Of a DNA stretch of 28,860 nucleotides, positions 19,547 through 28,382 are shown one piece after another (position 1 is the first letter of the stretch; every line of letters begins with the position of its first letter). Below the pieces are notes generated by a model that saw nothing but the letters and a program-made list of their open reading frames with translations, was not told where the DNA came from and ran no database searches. Origin of the DNA: a virus. The position numbers were made by a program, and so were the translations under genes. Location: positions 1 to 28,860 of the IMG/VR virus record IMGVR_UViG_3300036885_000599; one strand, given 5' to 3'.

Positions 19547-20605
19547 ATGCCAGTAGCCCCAGATACCACATTATCGACCTTACAGCAGATTAATATTAAG
19601 GTACGTAGACTGACAAGGTCGCCTTCAGCATCTCAGATTACTGATAGCCAAATCAACGATTACGTTAATACGTTTATCCTGTATGACTTACCAGAAAATC
19701 TAAAGATATTCTCGCTGCACAAGACGTTTTCATTCTATTGTAATCCCTATATTGATCGGTATACGACTAATACTACTAACCCCAACGACCAGTTCTACAA
19801 TTTTAAGAACCAGTATCTCAGCATCGAGAAACAGATAACTATGGCCGGATTTCCAGCTATGTTATCCGAATCGCGTGAACAATTTTTTGGTATCTATCCA
19901 CTTACTTTTAGCATTAATGCTATAGCATATGGCGATGGTGTTACAACTGCTTATACTGGATATCTTGCAAGCGCTCAAGCTGGTTTTGGTGGTGGATTTG
20001 TTCCTATTATTCGAAATGAAGTACTTTTTAGTTCTGTCGATATAAACAATAACGGACTATCTATAATTGACCAGCCTCGTGCAAATTCAGACCTTGGCGA
20101 CTTGATTATCCCAACAAGCATCTATAATACTTCACCAACAAATGTCGGATTCATCAATTATATTACGGGGCAATATGGGTTCTTCTTTCCAGTGGCACCC
20201 CAAAGCCAAGCGGTAATTAATAGCCAGACAATACCATTCGTTCCAGCAAGACCTCAAGCAATGCTCTATTTTGACGATACGTTCATTTTAAGACCTGTTC
20301 CTGACCAACCATATAAGATAACTATGGAATGCTTTACACGGCCATCTGTATTGCTGGCATCTACTGATGTTCCGCAACTAAGTGAATGGTGGCAATATAT
20401 TGCTTATGGAACAGCCAAGAAGATATTTGAAGACCGTATGGACACAGAATCACTTCAGATGATCATGCCTGAGTTTAAAAATCAAGAACGCCTTGTATTG
20501 CGTAGAACTATTGTTAATGCTGCTTCTGAGCGAACTTCTACGATCTACACAGAACAAGTAGACATCTCAAGTGGAATTTCTGGATGGGGCGGAAATAACG
20601 TTTAA
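19547..20605 (+). CDS. Probable head-tail adaptor/tail protein
   Basis: 352 residues, AAGGAG before the ATG. N-terminal part STLQQINIKVRRLTRSPSAS, QITDSQINDYVNTFILYDLP followed by FSLHKTFSFYCNPYIDRY is helical then beta, and the C-terminal region (RPQAMLYFDDTFILRPVPDQ; WWQYIAYGTAKKIFEDRMDT; QERLVLRRTIVNAASERTST) is a helical end like those of podoviral adaptor/connector proteins that sit between portal and tail. The middle has a Gly-rich insert (GFGGGFVPII). It stands between head genes and the large nozzle-like gene. Family assignment from memory, moderate. Confidence 0.6.
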   Translation: MPVAPDTTLSTLQQINIKVRRLTRSPSASQITDSQINDYVNTFILYDLPENLKIFSLHKTFSFYCNPYIDRYTTNTTNPNDQFYNFKNQYLSIEKQITMAGFPAMLSESREQFFGIYPLTFSINAIAYGDGVTTAYTGYLASAQAGFGGGFVPIIRNEVLFSSVDINNNGLSIIDQPRANSDLGDLIIPTSIYNTSPTNVGFINYITGQYGFFFPVAPQSQAVINSQTIPFVPARPQAMLYFDDTFILRPVPDQPYKITMECFTRPSVLLASTDVPQLSEWWQYIAYGTAKKIFEDRMDTESLQMIMPEFKNQERLVLRRTIVNAASERTSTIYTEQVDISSGISGWGGNNV

Positions 20606-20623
20606 TTAAGAATAGGAAATAAA

Positions 20624-21184
20624 ATGGTATATAATGCGAATGTTCCCTTGTCGACTGACAAATTATCATCATCTCAAGCTGATCTTTATAATAACTTTCA
20701 GGCGATTAATACACTTGTTGCTGTTGATCATTCTGGATTTAATACAGCAAATGCAGGAAAACATAATAAAATTACGTTTCCTATTGCTACTGCCCCTGCT
20801 GTAAGCGCTGCGGGATTTATTGGACTTTATGGGGCTAATTATGGCGGGATTCCACAAATATGGGTAAACAATGTGGCTCCTGCACATCAAATTCCTATGA
20901 CTGCTGGATCATTAGTGGCTGAAGGATGGTCATATTTACCGTCAGGGCTTATTATGAAATGGGGAATTGCTTCTGTAGCTCATGGCTCAGGCCCTTTGCA
21001 TAATTTTCCAACAGGTGTAGGCATTCCCGTATTTGCCGCATTGGTATCCATCCAGTTAACAGGAATTTATGTATCGTCTGGCGATAATTCTGCGCTTTGG
21101 GTTGCATCTGCAACTACTACTGGGTTTACGCCAGCATCAAACTCTTTTGCTAAAAATTGCTATTATTTGGCTATAGGTTATTAA
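20624..21184 (+). CDS. Short tail fibre with gp53-like C-terminal domain
   Basis: 186 residues; ribosome site AGGAAA. The start VPLSTDKLSSSQADLYNNFQ, AINTLVAVDHSGFNTANAGK followed by HNKITFPIA is an attachment-type N-terminus seen in many phage tail proteins. The C-terminus LPSGLIMKWG...FPTGVGIPVFAA...NCYYLAIGY has the layout of the gp53-like receptor-binding fold (GLIMKWG near the domain start, aromatic IGY end). It likely forms trimers. Receptor binding is inferred. Confidence 0.7.
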   Translation: MVYNANVPLSTDKLSSSQADLYNNFQAINTLVAVDHSGFNTANAGKHNKITFPIATAPAVSAAGFIGLYGANYGGIPQIWVNNVAPAHQIPMTAGSLVAEGWSYLPSGLIMKWGIASVAHGSGPLHNFPTGVGIPVFAALVSIQLTGIYVSSGDNSALWVASATTTGFTPASNSFAKNCYYLAIGY

Positions 21185-21194
21185 AAGGATCACC

Positions 21195-23450
21195 ATGGCA
21201 TACGACAGATTTCTCATTGCTCCGTTAGGCACCGGTTTAGAGACTGACAAGAGACCTTGGATGATTCCTGACGACGCTTTCTCGGAGCTAGAGAATGCGT
21301 ATGTCTTCCGTGGTCGCGTACGTAAACGTTTTGGATCAACATTTACTGGTGTTGGAGCAAGTTCAAGCCAAACAGCCCAATTATTCTCTCGAGTAAGATA
21401 TGCGGTTGATACTACCGATAATACTGGCGCCTCTACCCCAGCGTCAAAAGTTCCAGGAGCGGTATTTGCCGTCGGGCAATTATTTTCTATCGGGGATGAA
21501 ATATTTACTGTTAACGTTACGGGAACTCCTGCTGTTATGCTTACTACGGGAGTTTCTTCAACGCATACTTATAATACGACTACCGGGGAGTTTGTTTTCG
21601 CTGGGGCCGCTCATAACACCGCTGTTTATTTTTATCCATCGACACCAATAATGGGCCTGACGCTTTATGAAACAGCCGCGATAATTGATAATGTAGCCTT
21701 TGCTTTCGATACTCAGTTTGCTTATTCATTTTCTGGTGGAGCATGGAATAATCTTCCGGGCAGTCCAGTTTGGCAAGGAAGCGATTCACAGTTCTTTTGG
21801 ACGTGTAACTGGCAAGGTGCAGTAACATCTACAGTCGAGATGTTTGTTACCAACTTTAATGCTACTCAAAATGCAGCCCCTGGTTTGACAGACGATTCCA
21901 TGTATTCTTATGATCCAACGGCTGGATGGGCAACTTTTAAGCCAAAATTTCTAGTCGCTGGTGATTTTGTTCAGAGTGCTCGCATAATTGTTCCTTTTAA
22001 GGACCGATTAATATTATTAAATACCGTAGAACAAAATGCTGCTGGGACGTATAACTCCCATTATCCTGCTCGTTGTAGGTTTTCTCATAATGGGACGCCG
22101 ATCCCGGCAAATGCTAATGGTTCATGGCTTGAACATAATGAAGTTGGATGGAATGGGGCTGGGTGGATAGATGCAGCTACAGACGAAGAAATTGTCAGCG
22201 CTGAATTTATCAAAGACCGTTTGATTGTTTATTTTGAGAGCTCTACGTGGGAGTTAGCATATACGGGCAACCAAATACAGCCTTTTGTTTGGCAGAAGAT
22301 TAATACTGAATTAGGGGCTGAATCGACTTTCTCGTCAGTTCCTTTTGATAAATTTATTTTAACGGTTGGAAACGTTGGTGTTCATGCTTGTACTGGTGGT
22401 AACGTTGAACGTATAGACTCCAAAATTCCCGACCAGATATTTAAAATCAGGAATGACAATGAGGGAATTTATCGCGTACATGGTATTCGTGATTATTTTA
22501 CTGAAATGGTTTATTGGAGTTTCCCTAAAGTTGGGGCTAACAATAACTCTGATACTTATCCTAATAAGGTACTGGTTTATAACTACAAAAATGATTCCTG
22601 GGCACTAAATGACGATTGCGTAACTGCCTTTGGGTATTTTGAGCAACAAGACGACAAAATCTGGTCTACCTCAACATTTACTTGGGAAGAGAATGAATAT
22701 ACCTGGGGATCAGGAATAATTGATTCTCAAGCACGTAGAATTGTTATGGGAAACCAGCAGGGATATATTCTCTATCTTGATACGGAAATGCCTCGTAATG
22801 CTCCGGGATTACAAATTACCGATATTATAGTTGTTGGCGCAGCAACTACATTAGTTATTCCAAACCATTCGCTGCAGCCGGGTGATTATATCTATATCGA
22901 AGCTGGCTGGCAAACCGGCCCAGATCCTTTAGCTTTGAGCTACACAATATATACAATTGATCAAGTTATCGATGCCGATACGGTCTCTATAGGCCAGGTT
23001 GCTTTACCTCAAACTTATTTAGGAGGGGCAACTGCTGCGCGAGTTTCTAATATATTGATCAAGTCTAAGCAATGGAATCCATATATAGAAAAAGGGCAAG
23101 ACGTTAGCATTGCTAAAATAGATTTTGGGGTACAAAAGACCGATGCTGGACAAGTATACGTCGACTACTATTCAAGCTCTTCTAATATTCAACTTGTTGC
23201 CGACGCTACTGGGTCTAATACTATTTTGGGCGTAGGTAATATCCTTGAAACAACACCATACCAATATGTACAGCGTGAACAGACCCAAGATCGTCTTTGG
23301 CATACTATTTATTTGCAGAGCCAGGGTGAATGCATCCAGATATTAATAACGATGAACCAGGCCCAAATGTATGATCCTACGATAACATTCTCTGACTTTC
23401 AACTTGAAGGTATCATGCTTTACACCAATCCAACCGGGAGATTACAATAA
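21195..23450 (+). CDS. Large tail nozzle/stabilisation-like protein
   Basis: 751 residues; ribosome site AAAGGA. MAYDRFLIAPLGTGLETDKR followed by PWMIPDDAFSELENAYVFRG and RVRKRFGS is a conserved-looking start. The body has many repeated beta blades with W-containing turns (FSGGAWNNLPGSPVWQG; SSTWELAYTGNQIQPFVWQ; HACTGGNVERIDSKIPDQIF; ENEYTWGSGIIDSQARRIVM), like a beta-propeller of podoviral nozzle or P22 gp10-type plug proteins. An FCCH-like module (about 540-610, LQITDIIVVGAATTLVIPNH, SLQPGDYIYIEAG) is inserted before the C-terminal domain. Between adaptor and ejection proteins, a place expected for a tail tube/nozzle. Confidence 0.65.
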   Translation: MAYDRFLIAPLGTGLETDKRPWMIPDDAFSELENAYVFRGRVRKRFGSTFTGVGASSSQTAQLFSRVRYAVDTTDNTGASTPASKVPGAVFAVGQLFSIGDEIFTVNVTGTPAVMLTTGVSSTHTYNTTTGEFVFAGAAHNTAVYFYPSTPIMGLTLYETAAIIDNVAFAFDTQFAYSFSGGAWNNLPGSPVWQGSDSQFFWTCNWQGAVTSTVEMFVTNFNATQNAAPGLTDDSMYSYDPTAGWATFKPKFLVAGDFVQSARIIVPFKDRLILLNTVEQNAAGTYNSHYPARCRFSHNGTPIPANANGSWLEHNEVGWNGAGWIDAATDEEIVSAEFIKDRLIVYFESSTWELAYTGNQIQPFVWQKINTELGAESTFSSVPFDKFILTVGNVGVHACTGGNVERIDSKIPDQIFKIRNDNEGIYRVHGIRDYFTEMVYWSFPKVGANNNSDTYPNKVLVYNYKNDSWALNDDCVTAFGYFEQQDDKIWSTSTFTWEENEYTWGSGIIDSQARRIVMGNQQGYILYLDTEMPRNAPGLQITDIIVVGAATTLVIPNHSLQPGDYIYIEAGWQTGPDPLALSYTIYTIDQVIDADTVSIGQVALPQTYLGGATAARVSNILIKSKQWNPYIEKGQDVSIAKIDFGVQKTDAGQVYVDYYSSSSNIQLVADATGSNTILGVGNILETTPYQYVQREQTQDRLWHTIYLQSQGECIQILITMNQAQMYDPTITFSDFQLEGIMLYTNPTGRLQ

Positions 23451-23995
23451 TGGCAAGCGCAAGCAGCTCTGCTGGTGTTTACTTACAATCTACACAAGTT
23501 TGGGACGTGACAGAAATAAAGGATATGGATGTAACCAAACCTGAGTTCAAAGAGCTTCTGGTGCGCATGTACCAGAACTTGAACCAGATGTCGGTTACGA
23601 TTAATAATAAAGAGTCGTCGTATTTTGATACCGCTGAGACGGTTAAAGGCCAAGCGTTTTTCCCCAACCCCGCTTATGATTCATCTACCCCAACCAAACC
23701 AGAATACCGGCAATCATTCAATAAGGTAATTAACTTTGGCGCACTTCCCAACACAGCTACAAAGTCCGTTGCTCATGGCATATCAGTTAACTCTGGGTAC
23801 ACCTTTACGCGTATTTATGGAACAGCGACCAATACAACTGGGTTGACTGCTCTTCCGTTGCCTTATGTTGATCCTGGTACCTTAGCTAATGGTATACTTC
23901 TATCAGTTGATAGTACCAATGTTAATGTAAAAACAGCAGCAAATTATAGTGCGTATAATGTAACGTATATAGTTTTGGAATATATTAAAAATTAG
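23450..23995 (+). CDS. Tail-associated beta-sandwich protein
   Basis: 181 residues, coupled to the nozzle-like gene by TAATG. An N-terminal helix region (KPEFKELLVRMYQNLNQMSV) is followed by a beta domain: RQSFNKVINFGALPNTATKS, VAHGISVNSGYTFTRIYGTA, LPLPYVDPGTLANGILLSVD, and ending in VTYIVLEYIKN. This resembles conserved tail tip or receptor-binding proteins in podoviral contigs. Exact role unknown. Confidence 0.55.
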   Translation: MASASSSAGVYLQSTQVWDVTEIKDMDVTKPEFKELLVRMYQNLNQMSVTINNKESSYFDTAETVKGQAFFPNPAYDSSTPTKPEYRQSFNKVINFGALPNTATKSVAHGISVNSGYTFTRIYGTATNTTGLTALPLPYVDPGTLANGILLSVDSTNVNVKTAANYSAYNVTYIVLEYIKN

Positions 23996-24000
23996 GAGAT

Positions 24001-24528
24001 ATGATGAGTCTATTTGGTGGAACTCCAGGAAAATGGTCACAAAGATCAACGGTAAATCCACAACAGCAAGGGGCTTTAAGCCAATTATTATCTCAAGCAA
24101 TGGGTGGACTTCAGGGAAATAAATTTGATTTTGCTCCTATTGAAGCACAGGCTCGACAAGGATTTCAACAAAATACTGTTCCCGGAATTGCTGAAATGTT
24201 TTCTGGGATGGGTACGGGTGGCGGACAGCGTTCAAGTGCATTTGCTCATTCTTTAGGACAGGCTGGTGCTGGACTTGAAACAAATTTAGCTTCAATGAAA
24301 TCTCAATATGGACAACAACAGCAACAAGCTTTGATGCAAATGCTGCAAATGGCATTAATGCCTCAATTTGAGAATATTTATCAGCAAGGGCAACCAAGTC
24401 CATTGCAGGGATTATTTAGTGGTCTTGGTCAAGGATTGGGACAAGGTGCAGGAATGTGGGCAACGGGTGGAATGTCTGGACTCAATCAACTTTTGCCATT
24501 TCTAAATAAAGTAAGAGCAGGAGTATAA
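24001..24528 (+). CDS. Putative internal virion (DNA ejection-type) protein
   Basis: 175 residues, AGGAGA before an ATGATG start (24001 or 24004). The sequence is Gly/Gln/Met/Ala-rich and helical: QARQGFQQNTVPGIAEMFSG, GAGLETNLASMKSQYGQQQQ, QALMQMLQMALMPQFENIYQ, ending in a Gly-rich LFSGLGQGLGQGAGMWATGG. Proteins of this composition before a large multi-domain internal protein are typical of podoviral ejection proteins (compare P22 gp7/gp20/gp16), which form a channel across the envelope. Homology is not shown. Confidence 0.55.
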   Translation: MMSLFGGTPGKWSQRSTVNPQQQGALSQLLSQAMGGLQGNKFDFAPIEAQARQGFQQNTVPGIAEMFSGMGTGGGQRSSAFAHSLGQAGAGLETNLASMKSQYGQQQQQALMQMLQMALMPQFENIYQQGQPSPLQGLFSGLGQGLGQGAGMWATGGMSGLNQLLPFLNKVRAGV

Positions 24529-24529
24529 C

Positions 24530-26974
24530 ATGGCACAAATTATTAATGATCCTTATGCAAGAGGTGGTGGGCTTGGTGCTGCTTTTGGTGGTGGTCTGGG
24601 AGCAGGATTAAATCAAGCGCTTCAGCATAAATTAAATGACATACTGGACACACAAAAACAGTCAAAATTATCCAAAGCATTGCAACAAACTGGTAATTTT
24701 AGTCCACAGCAAGCAGAAGTCATATCAATGTTTCATGCCAATCCTGTGGCAGCACAAAGAATGATGGCATTATTTGGTCAACCAGCCGAAGAACAACAAC
24801 AGCAAATTCCTCAACAAATGCCAATACAGCAAATAGATCAAACTGGCATCGATAATCTTCAAAAATTGATGGCACCACCACAACAACAGCAATTCCAAAA
24901 TCCTATGATTGAAAATGCTATGCAATCAATGGGTATGGCGCATGGACAACCAGGGCAACCTGGATATATGCCAAATTTCACCCAGGATCAACTTTCTAAG
25001 ATTCTTGGACAACCAACGCCAGAAGAAGCAAATCAACCATTATTGCCAGAAAGAATGCCAATTCCTCAAGTAGGCGGAGAAGTTCCAGCACAGGCCGGAT
25101 TTGGAACACAAAGACCAAGAAAGACATTCGGTGCTTTTGGTGAAACTCCTCAAATGCAACTCGCTCGAGAAAAACTTGCACAACAAAAAGAAACAGTTGC
25201 GCAGAAAAAAATTGATTCTTCTAATAAAAAATTTAAAGAGAGTCTATCAAAGTCATATATGGATGCATTTAATATGCGCCAAAGCGCCGAAGAAGCGCTT
25301 GGACTTATTGAAACAGGGCAAACACGTTCTGGATTAACAGGATATGCACCTTTATGGGGTGCTGGCGCAGAGACTAGAGAATTAGCTAAGATATACGAAG
25401 ATTTAGCATTAAGTCTTTCTGCTTCTCAGCGTGGTCCATTATCAAAGGCAAAGATAGTGGCCGCTCGCGCTACTAAACCAAGTCTTGATATGCCTATTGA
25501 AGCGCAAAAATATATGTTAAATCGAATAATCGATAAAGCCAATCGAGAAGGCATTGCGCTTGATGATATATCGGAAAAAATAATTGCCGATAATGATGGC
25601 AAAGAACCGGCTGATTTAGAGCAAAAAGTATTGCAAGAATGGAAAAAGATTTATATGCCAGGTGGAAAAGTTGCAGCGCCAATAAATCCGTCAGGTGGTT
25701 CTACTCCTCCAATGAATCAACCAGAGAATGCCGTTGAATATGCAACAAGGTTGGCCGGTGGTGTAGGTTCCAGAATTGGAGCTGGCGCTGTTACGGGATT
25801 GGGAAATATCGCTTCAGCAGGTCTTGGCGTAGCAAATTATTTAAGTGGCGGAAAAACTCCAACCTATTCTGAAATACAAGCTAAGTTGCCAATTTCGGCT
25901 CCCACATCTGAAGATGCTTCAAAAAAGTTGTCTGAATGGAGTAAGGGATATACTGATCCACGATCTAGTTTTGAGAATACACTTTATGATGTTGCTGAAA
26001 CATTTGGATCTATTTTTATGCCAGGAGCTGCTTTAGGAAAAGTATCTAACGTATTACAAAAAGTAGGAGTTTCTGCGGCTAACGCATTAAAGACAGGTAA
26101 AATTCTTATGCCATTTTCGGGAATAAATGTTCCGTGGAAGAGAGCGCTTGGTATGGCAGCAGCTGGAGAAACTGGTAAGAAAACTGCAGAGGCATTTGGT
26201 GCTGGACCAATTGGACAAACAGCCACAAGCTTAGCCTTTACTGTAGCGGCTGGTTATCCTGGCCCGAGAAAAGCATTTGCTCAAGAAGCAGCCAAGTCTT
26301 ATGAAACTGCTAAAACAGCATTTGCTGATGATACAGTCAATATAAAAGATCTTGAATCTGGGGTTGCAAAACTTAAGAGCAAGTTTGTTAGAGAAAATAT
26401 TCCACACAAAGCAGAGCTGGATGAAATTATTAGTGGCGTTGAGAATTCATTGGCACAATCTCCAAATGGTGAAATGAGTGTCAATGAACTTATTAACATG
26501 AAACAAGGTCTTAATGCTCGATATGGTTGGTCTGAATCGCCTAAAATAACTGGAGATAGATCTTATTTGCCCAAGGAATTAAGAAAACCATTAGGCGAAT
26601 TAATAGATGAAGTAAAACAACCAATTGCTAAAGCAGGGTTGAAAAATCCTCAAGGAGGAATCCCATTTGCTTTAGCTGATGATATAACCAAGGGGTTGAG
26701 TAAATCAAGCGCTACTACGCAATGGCTTAGAGAGCATAGCAAATTATATAGGCACGGTCATACACTTCCAGCAATACTCATGAGAATGACAACAGGCGCT
26801 GGATTATTAGTTCCAAAAGAAATATCACAAATGCGTGATTTTTTTAAGGCATATCCTGCAGCAAGGAAATATTATTGGAATGTTCTTAAAGCAGCAAAAG
26901 AAGAGAATAAAGCAGCATTAGTCAAGAATATGGCGAATTTAGACAAGATCGCTCGCAGCCAAAAGAAAGAATAG
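24530..26974 (+). CDS. Large internal virion/ejection-type protein
   Basis: 814 residues; ribosome site GGAG, starting 1 base after the previous stop. N-terminal Gly-rich start (GGGLGAAFGGGLGAGLNQAL), a long Gln/Pro-rich linker, a helical domain (about residues 215-370), then glycine/alanine-rich hydrophobic stretches that could insert in a membrane (GSRIGAGAVTGLGNIASAGL; FGSIFMPGAALGKVSNVLQK; LGMAAAGETGKKTAEAFGAG). The C-terminal 250 residues are helical and basic. The pattern suits an injected pore protein. No peptidoglycan hydrolase motif was seen. The stop abuts the stop of the leftward RHH gene. Confidence 0.6.
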   Translation: MAQIINDPYARGGGLGAAFGGGLGAGLNQALQHKLNDILDTQKQSKLSKALQQTGNFSPQQAEVISMFHANPVAAQRMMALFGQPAEEQQQQIPQQMPIQQIDQTGIDNLQKLMAPPQQQQFQNPMIENAMQSMGMAHGQPGQPGYMPNFTQDQLSKILGQPTPEEANQPLLPERMPIPQVGGEVPAQAGFGTQRPRKTFGAFGETPQMQLAREKLAQQKETVAQKKIDSSNKKFKESLSKSYMDAFNMRQSAEEALGLIETGQTRSGLTGYAPLWGAGAETRELAKIYEDLALSLSASQRGPLSKAKIVAARATKPSLDMPIEAQKYMLNRIIDKANREGIALDDISEKIIADNDGKEPADLEQKVLQEWKKIYMPGGKVAAPINPSGGSTPPMNQPENAVEYATRLAGGVGSRIGAGAVTGLGNIASAGLGVANYLSGGKTPTYSEIQAKLPISAPTSEDASKKLSEWSKGYTDPRSSFENTLYDVAETFGSIFMPGAALGKVSNVLQKVGVSAANALKTGKILMPFSGINVPWKRALGMAAAGETGKKTAEAFGAGPIGQTATSLAFTVAAGYPGPRKAFAQEAAKSYETAKTAFADDTVNIKDLESGVAKLKSKFVRENIPHKAELDEIISGVENSLAQSPNGEMSVNELINMKQGLNARYGWSESPKITGDRSYLPKELRKPLGELIDEVKQPIAKAGLKNPQGGIPFALADDITKGLSKSSATTQWLREHSKLYRHGHTLPAILMRMTTGAGLLVPKEISQMRDFFKAYPAARKYYWNVLKAAKEENKAALVKNMANLDKIARSQKKE

Positions 26975-27124
26975 TTACTGATATTGAGCATCTTTTTTGA
27001 TTTGTTCTAATATAGCTGCAATTATATATTTCTTAATCGACAAGTGTTTAAACAGAGCCTGCTCCTTAATCTTATGGTGCAGGCTTTCTGGTATCTCTAC
27101 ATAAATAACTTTTTGTTCTTCCAT
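26975..27124 (-). CDS. Ribbon-helix-helix (Arc/MetJ-type) DNA-binding protein
   Basis: 49 residues on the minus strand: MEEQKVIYVEIPESLHHKIK, EQALFKHLSIKKYIIAAILE, then QIKKDAQYQ. The pattern beta-strand (VIYVEIP), helix, LS-turn and a second helix is a textbook ribbon-helix-helix. AGGAG lies 6 bases before the ATG. Its stop is directly next to the stop of the rightward 24530 gene, so the two are convergent with zero spacing. Upstream, a perfect 18-bp palindrome (27157-27174) lies between it and the divergent fibre gene at 27220, a fitting operator. It may regulate itself and the fibre genes. It is the only leftward gene in the late half of the window. Confidence 0.78.
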   Translation of the reverse strand: MEEQKVIYVEIPESLHHKIKEQALFKHLSIKKYIIAAILEQIKKDAQYQ

Positions 27125-27156
27125 GACTATCTCCTAGATATCTATGATTATTTACA

Positions 27157-27174
27157 GAACTTACCATTAAGTTC
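27157..27174. promoter_or_regulatory. 18-bp palindromic operator candidate
   Basis: GAACTTACCATTAAGTTC: 7-bp perfect half-sites with a 4-bp centre. It lies 33 bases upstream of the RHH start and 45 bases upstream of the fibre start. A second shorter palindrome TAGATATCTA is at 27135-27144. RHH proteins commonly bind such short inverted repeats. Confidence 0.55.
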
Positions 27175-27175
27175 A

Positions 27176-27191
27176 CGCTCTTAATAGAAAA
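27176..27191 (+). repeat. 16-bp copy of a segment of the abnormal tRNA-like gene
   Basis: CGCTCTTAATAGAAAA is identical to 9641-9656, which spans the end of the D-stem and the anticodon arm of the tRNA-like element. Here it lies between the palindrome and the fibre-gene ribosome site. Confidence 0.55.
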
Positions 27192-27219
27192 TTAACTCTT
27201 TTTAAGAAGGAAATTTAAC

Positions 27220-28215
27220 ATGGCTCAACAGATTCAAGATACTGCGTATGGTCTTAGTCAGGCTATATTAGCGGTAAATCCAAATCCAATTATCAGCGTA
27301 AGAAATCCAAAAACTAATGACAAGGCGCAACTTGGCCAAATGTGGATCAATAAAAATACAGCGATTGTATTCTTTTTAGCCAGGATCGCTAATAATACTT
27401 ACTACTGGTCACAAGGCGCTTCTGTTGTAGCTGCATTGGCTATTGCTGGTGCTGCAACAATTGGCACAACCCTCACGGTAACTGGCCTTACCACATTAAA
27501 TGGCGGAGCTACAATTGGAACAGGACTTACCGTATCTGCTGGTGGTGCAGCCATTACAGGCAATTCTTCAGTAACTGGTACTTTCGGGGTAACCGGCGTA
27601 ACAACGCTTACGGGTGCTACAAACGTTGTTGGCGCTATACATGCTACAACAACTATTACGGCCGGCACAGGGCTTGTTGCAACAACTGGTGGCGTTACAG
27701 CAACGGCTGGTGGCTTAACGGTCACGGCTGGTGGCGCTGCTATTTCTGGCACAACTAATATCAATACAACAACTGCTTCTACAACGGCAATTGGTCGTGG
27801 TGGAACAGGTTTATTGAATCTTGGAAACCTTACGGCTAATACATCAATTTGGGGTCTCAACGTTAAAGTAGAGCTTGGTGATGCTGCTGGCGCAGATCAA
27901 TTCCAAGTTCTTGACAACACAACAGCTGTTGTATCTTCTATCGATTCTGATGGTAACTTGACAGCTGCTTTGGGTATTACTTCAACAGCTGGCGATATTA
28001 CAGCTACGGCCGGGGATGTGATTATTTCAACAGCCACAAAGGGAATTACCCTTCCTGGACCAACGAGAATCATCAATGGCGCTGGTGCTCCTGCTAATGC
28101 CTTAGCTGTTAATGTAGGCGATATTTATATCAATACGACATCTGTTAATATTGCGACTCGTATTTATATAGCCACGGCCGCCTCGACGTGGACTAATATC
28201 GTATGCGCTGCCTAA
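27220..28215 (+). CDS. Tail fibre with beta-repeat shaft
   Basis: 331 residues, AAGAAGG before the ATG. N-terminus MAQQIQDTAYGLSQAILAVN and NPNPIISVRNPKTNDKAQLG, then GQMWINKNTAIVFFLARI...YWSQGAS, a module also seen in the 1154-1849 protein. Residues about 72-200 are a regular Thr/Gly/Ala/Val repeat (TLTVTGLTTLNGGATIGTGL, TVSAGGAAITG, TVTGLTTL, TATAGGLTVTAGGAAISG) forming a beta-helix shaft. The C-terminus (RIINGAGAPANALAVNVGDI, YINTTSVNIATRIYIATAAS) repeats the same GxxWIN/YIN-type module. An open frame on the opposite strand across the repeats is a shadow. Confidence 0.75.
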   Translation: MAQQIQDTAYGLSQAILAVNPNPIISVRNPKTNDKAQLGQMWINKNTAIVFFLARIANNTYYWSQGASVVAALAIAGAATIGTTLTVTGLTTLNGGATIGTGLTVSAGGAAITGNSSVTGTFGVTGVTTLTGATNVVGAIHATTTITAGTGLVATTGGVTATAGGLTVTAGGAAISGTTNINTTTASTTAIGRGGTGLLNLGNLTANTSIWGLNVKVELGDAAGADQFQVLDNTTAVVSSIDSDGNLTAALGITSTAGDITATAGDVIISTATKGITLPGPTRIINGAGAPANALAVNVGDIYINTTSVNIATRIYIATAASTWTNIVCAA

Positions 28216-28240
28216 GTTAAAATATCTATCACTTGTCTCT

Positions 28241-28287
28241 GAAATCCTTCAAGAGCGCTCGTTCGAGTAAAACTTTTGAAGGATTTC
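28241..28287 (+). other. Long perfect hairpin after the fibre gene
   Basis: GAAATCCTTCAA (28241-28252) pairs perfectly with TTGAAGGATTTC (28276-28287), and CTCG-TT-CGAG (28257-28266) forms a small inner hairpin. No T-run follows in either direction, so it is not a classical terminator. It may be an RNA processing, stability or recombination element. Confidence 0.55.
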
Positions 28288-28382
28288 ACTAATCTCATGA
28301 CATCACGTTACAGTCGATATATTCTATAGATAGTGATAAATATTCTAACTTTTATGGTCGCAAGACTGAAAGGATTTTCGCG

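Noticed and set aside
27402-27860. Leftward 152-residue frame in the fibre repeats
   Set aside because: Val/Pro/Ala repeat sequence is the mirror of the Thr/Gly repeat shaft on the coding strand; no ribosome site.
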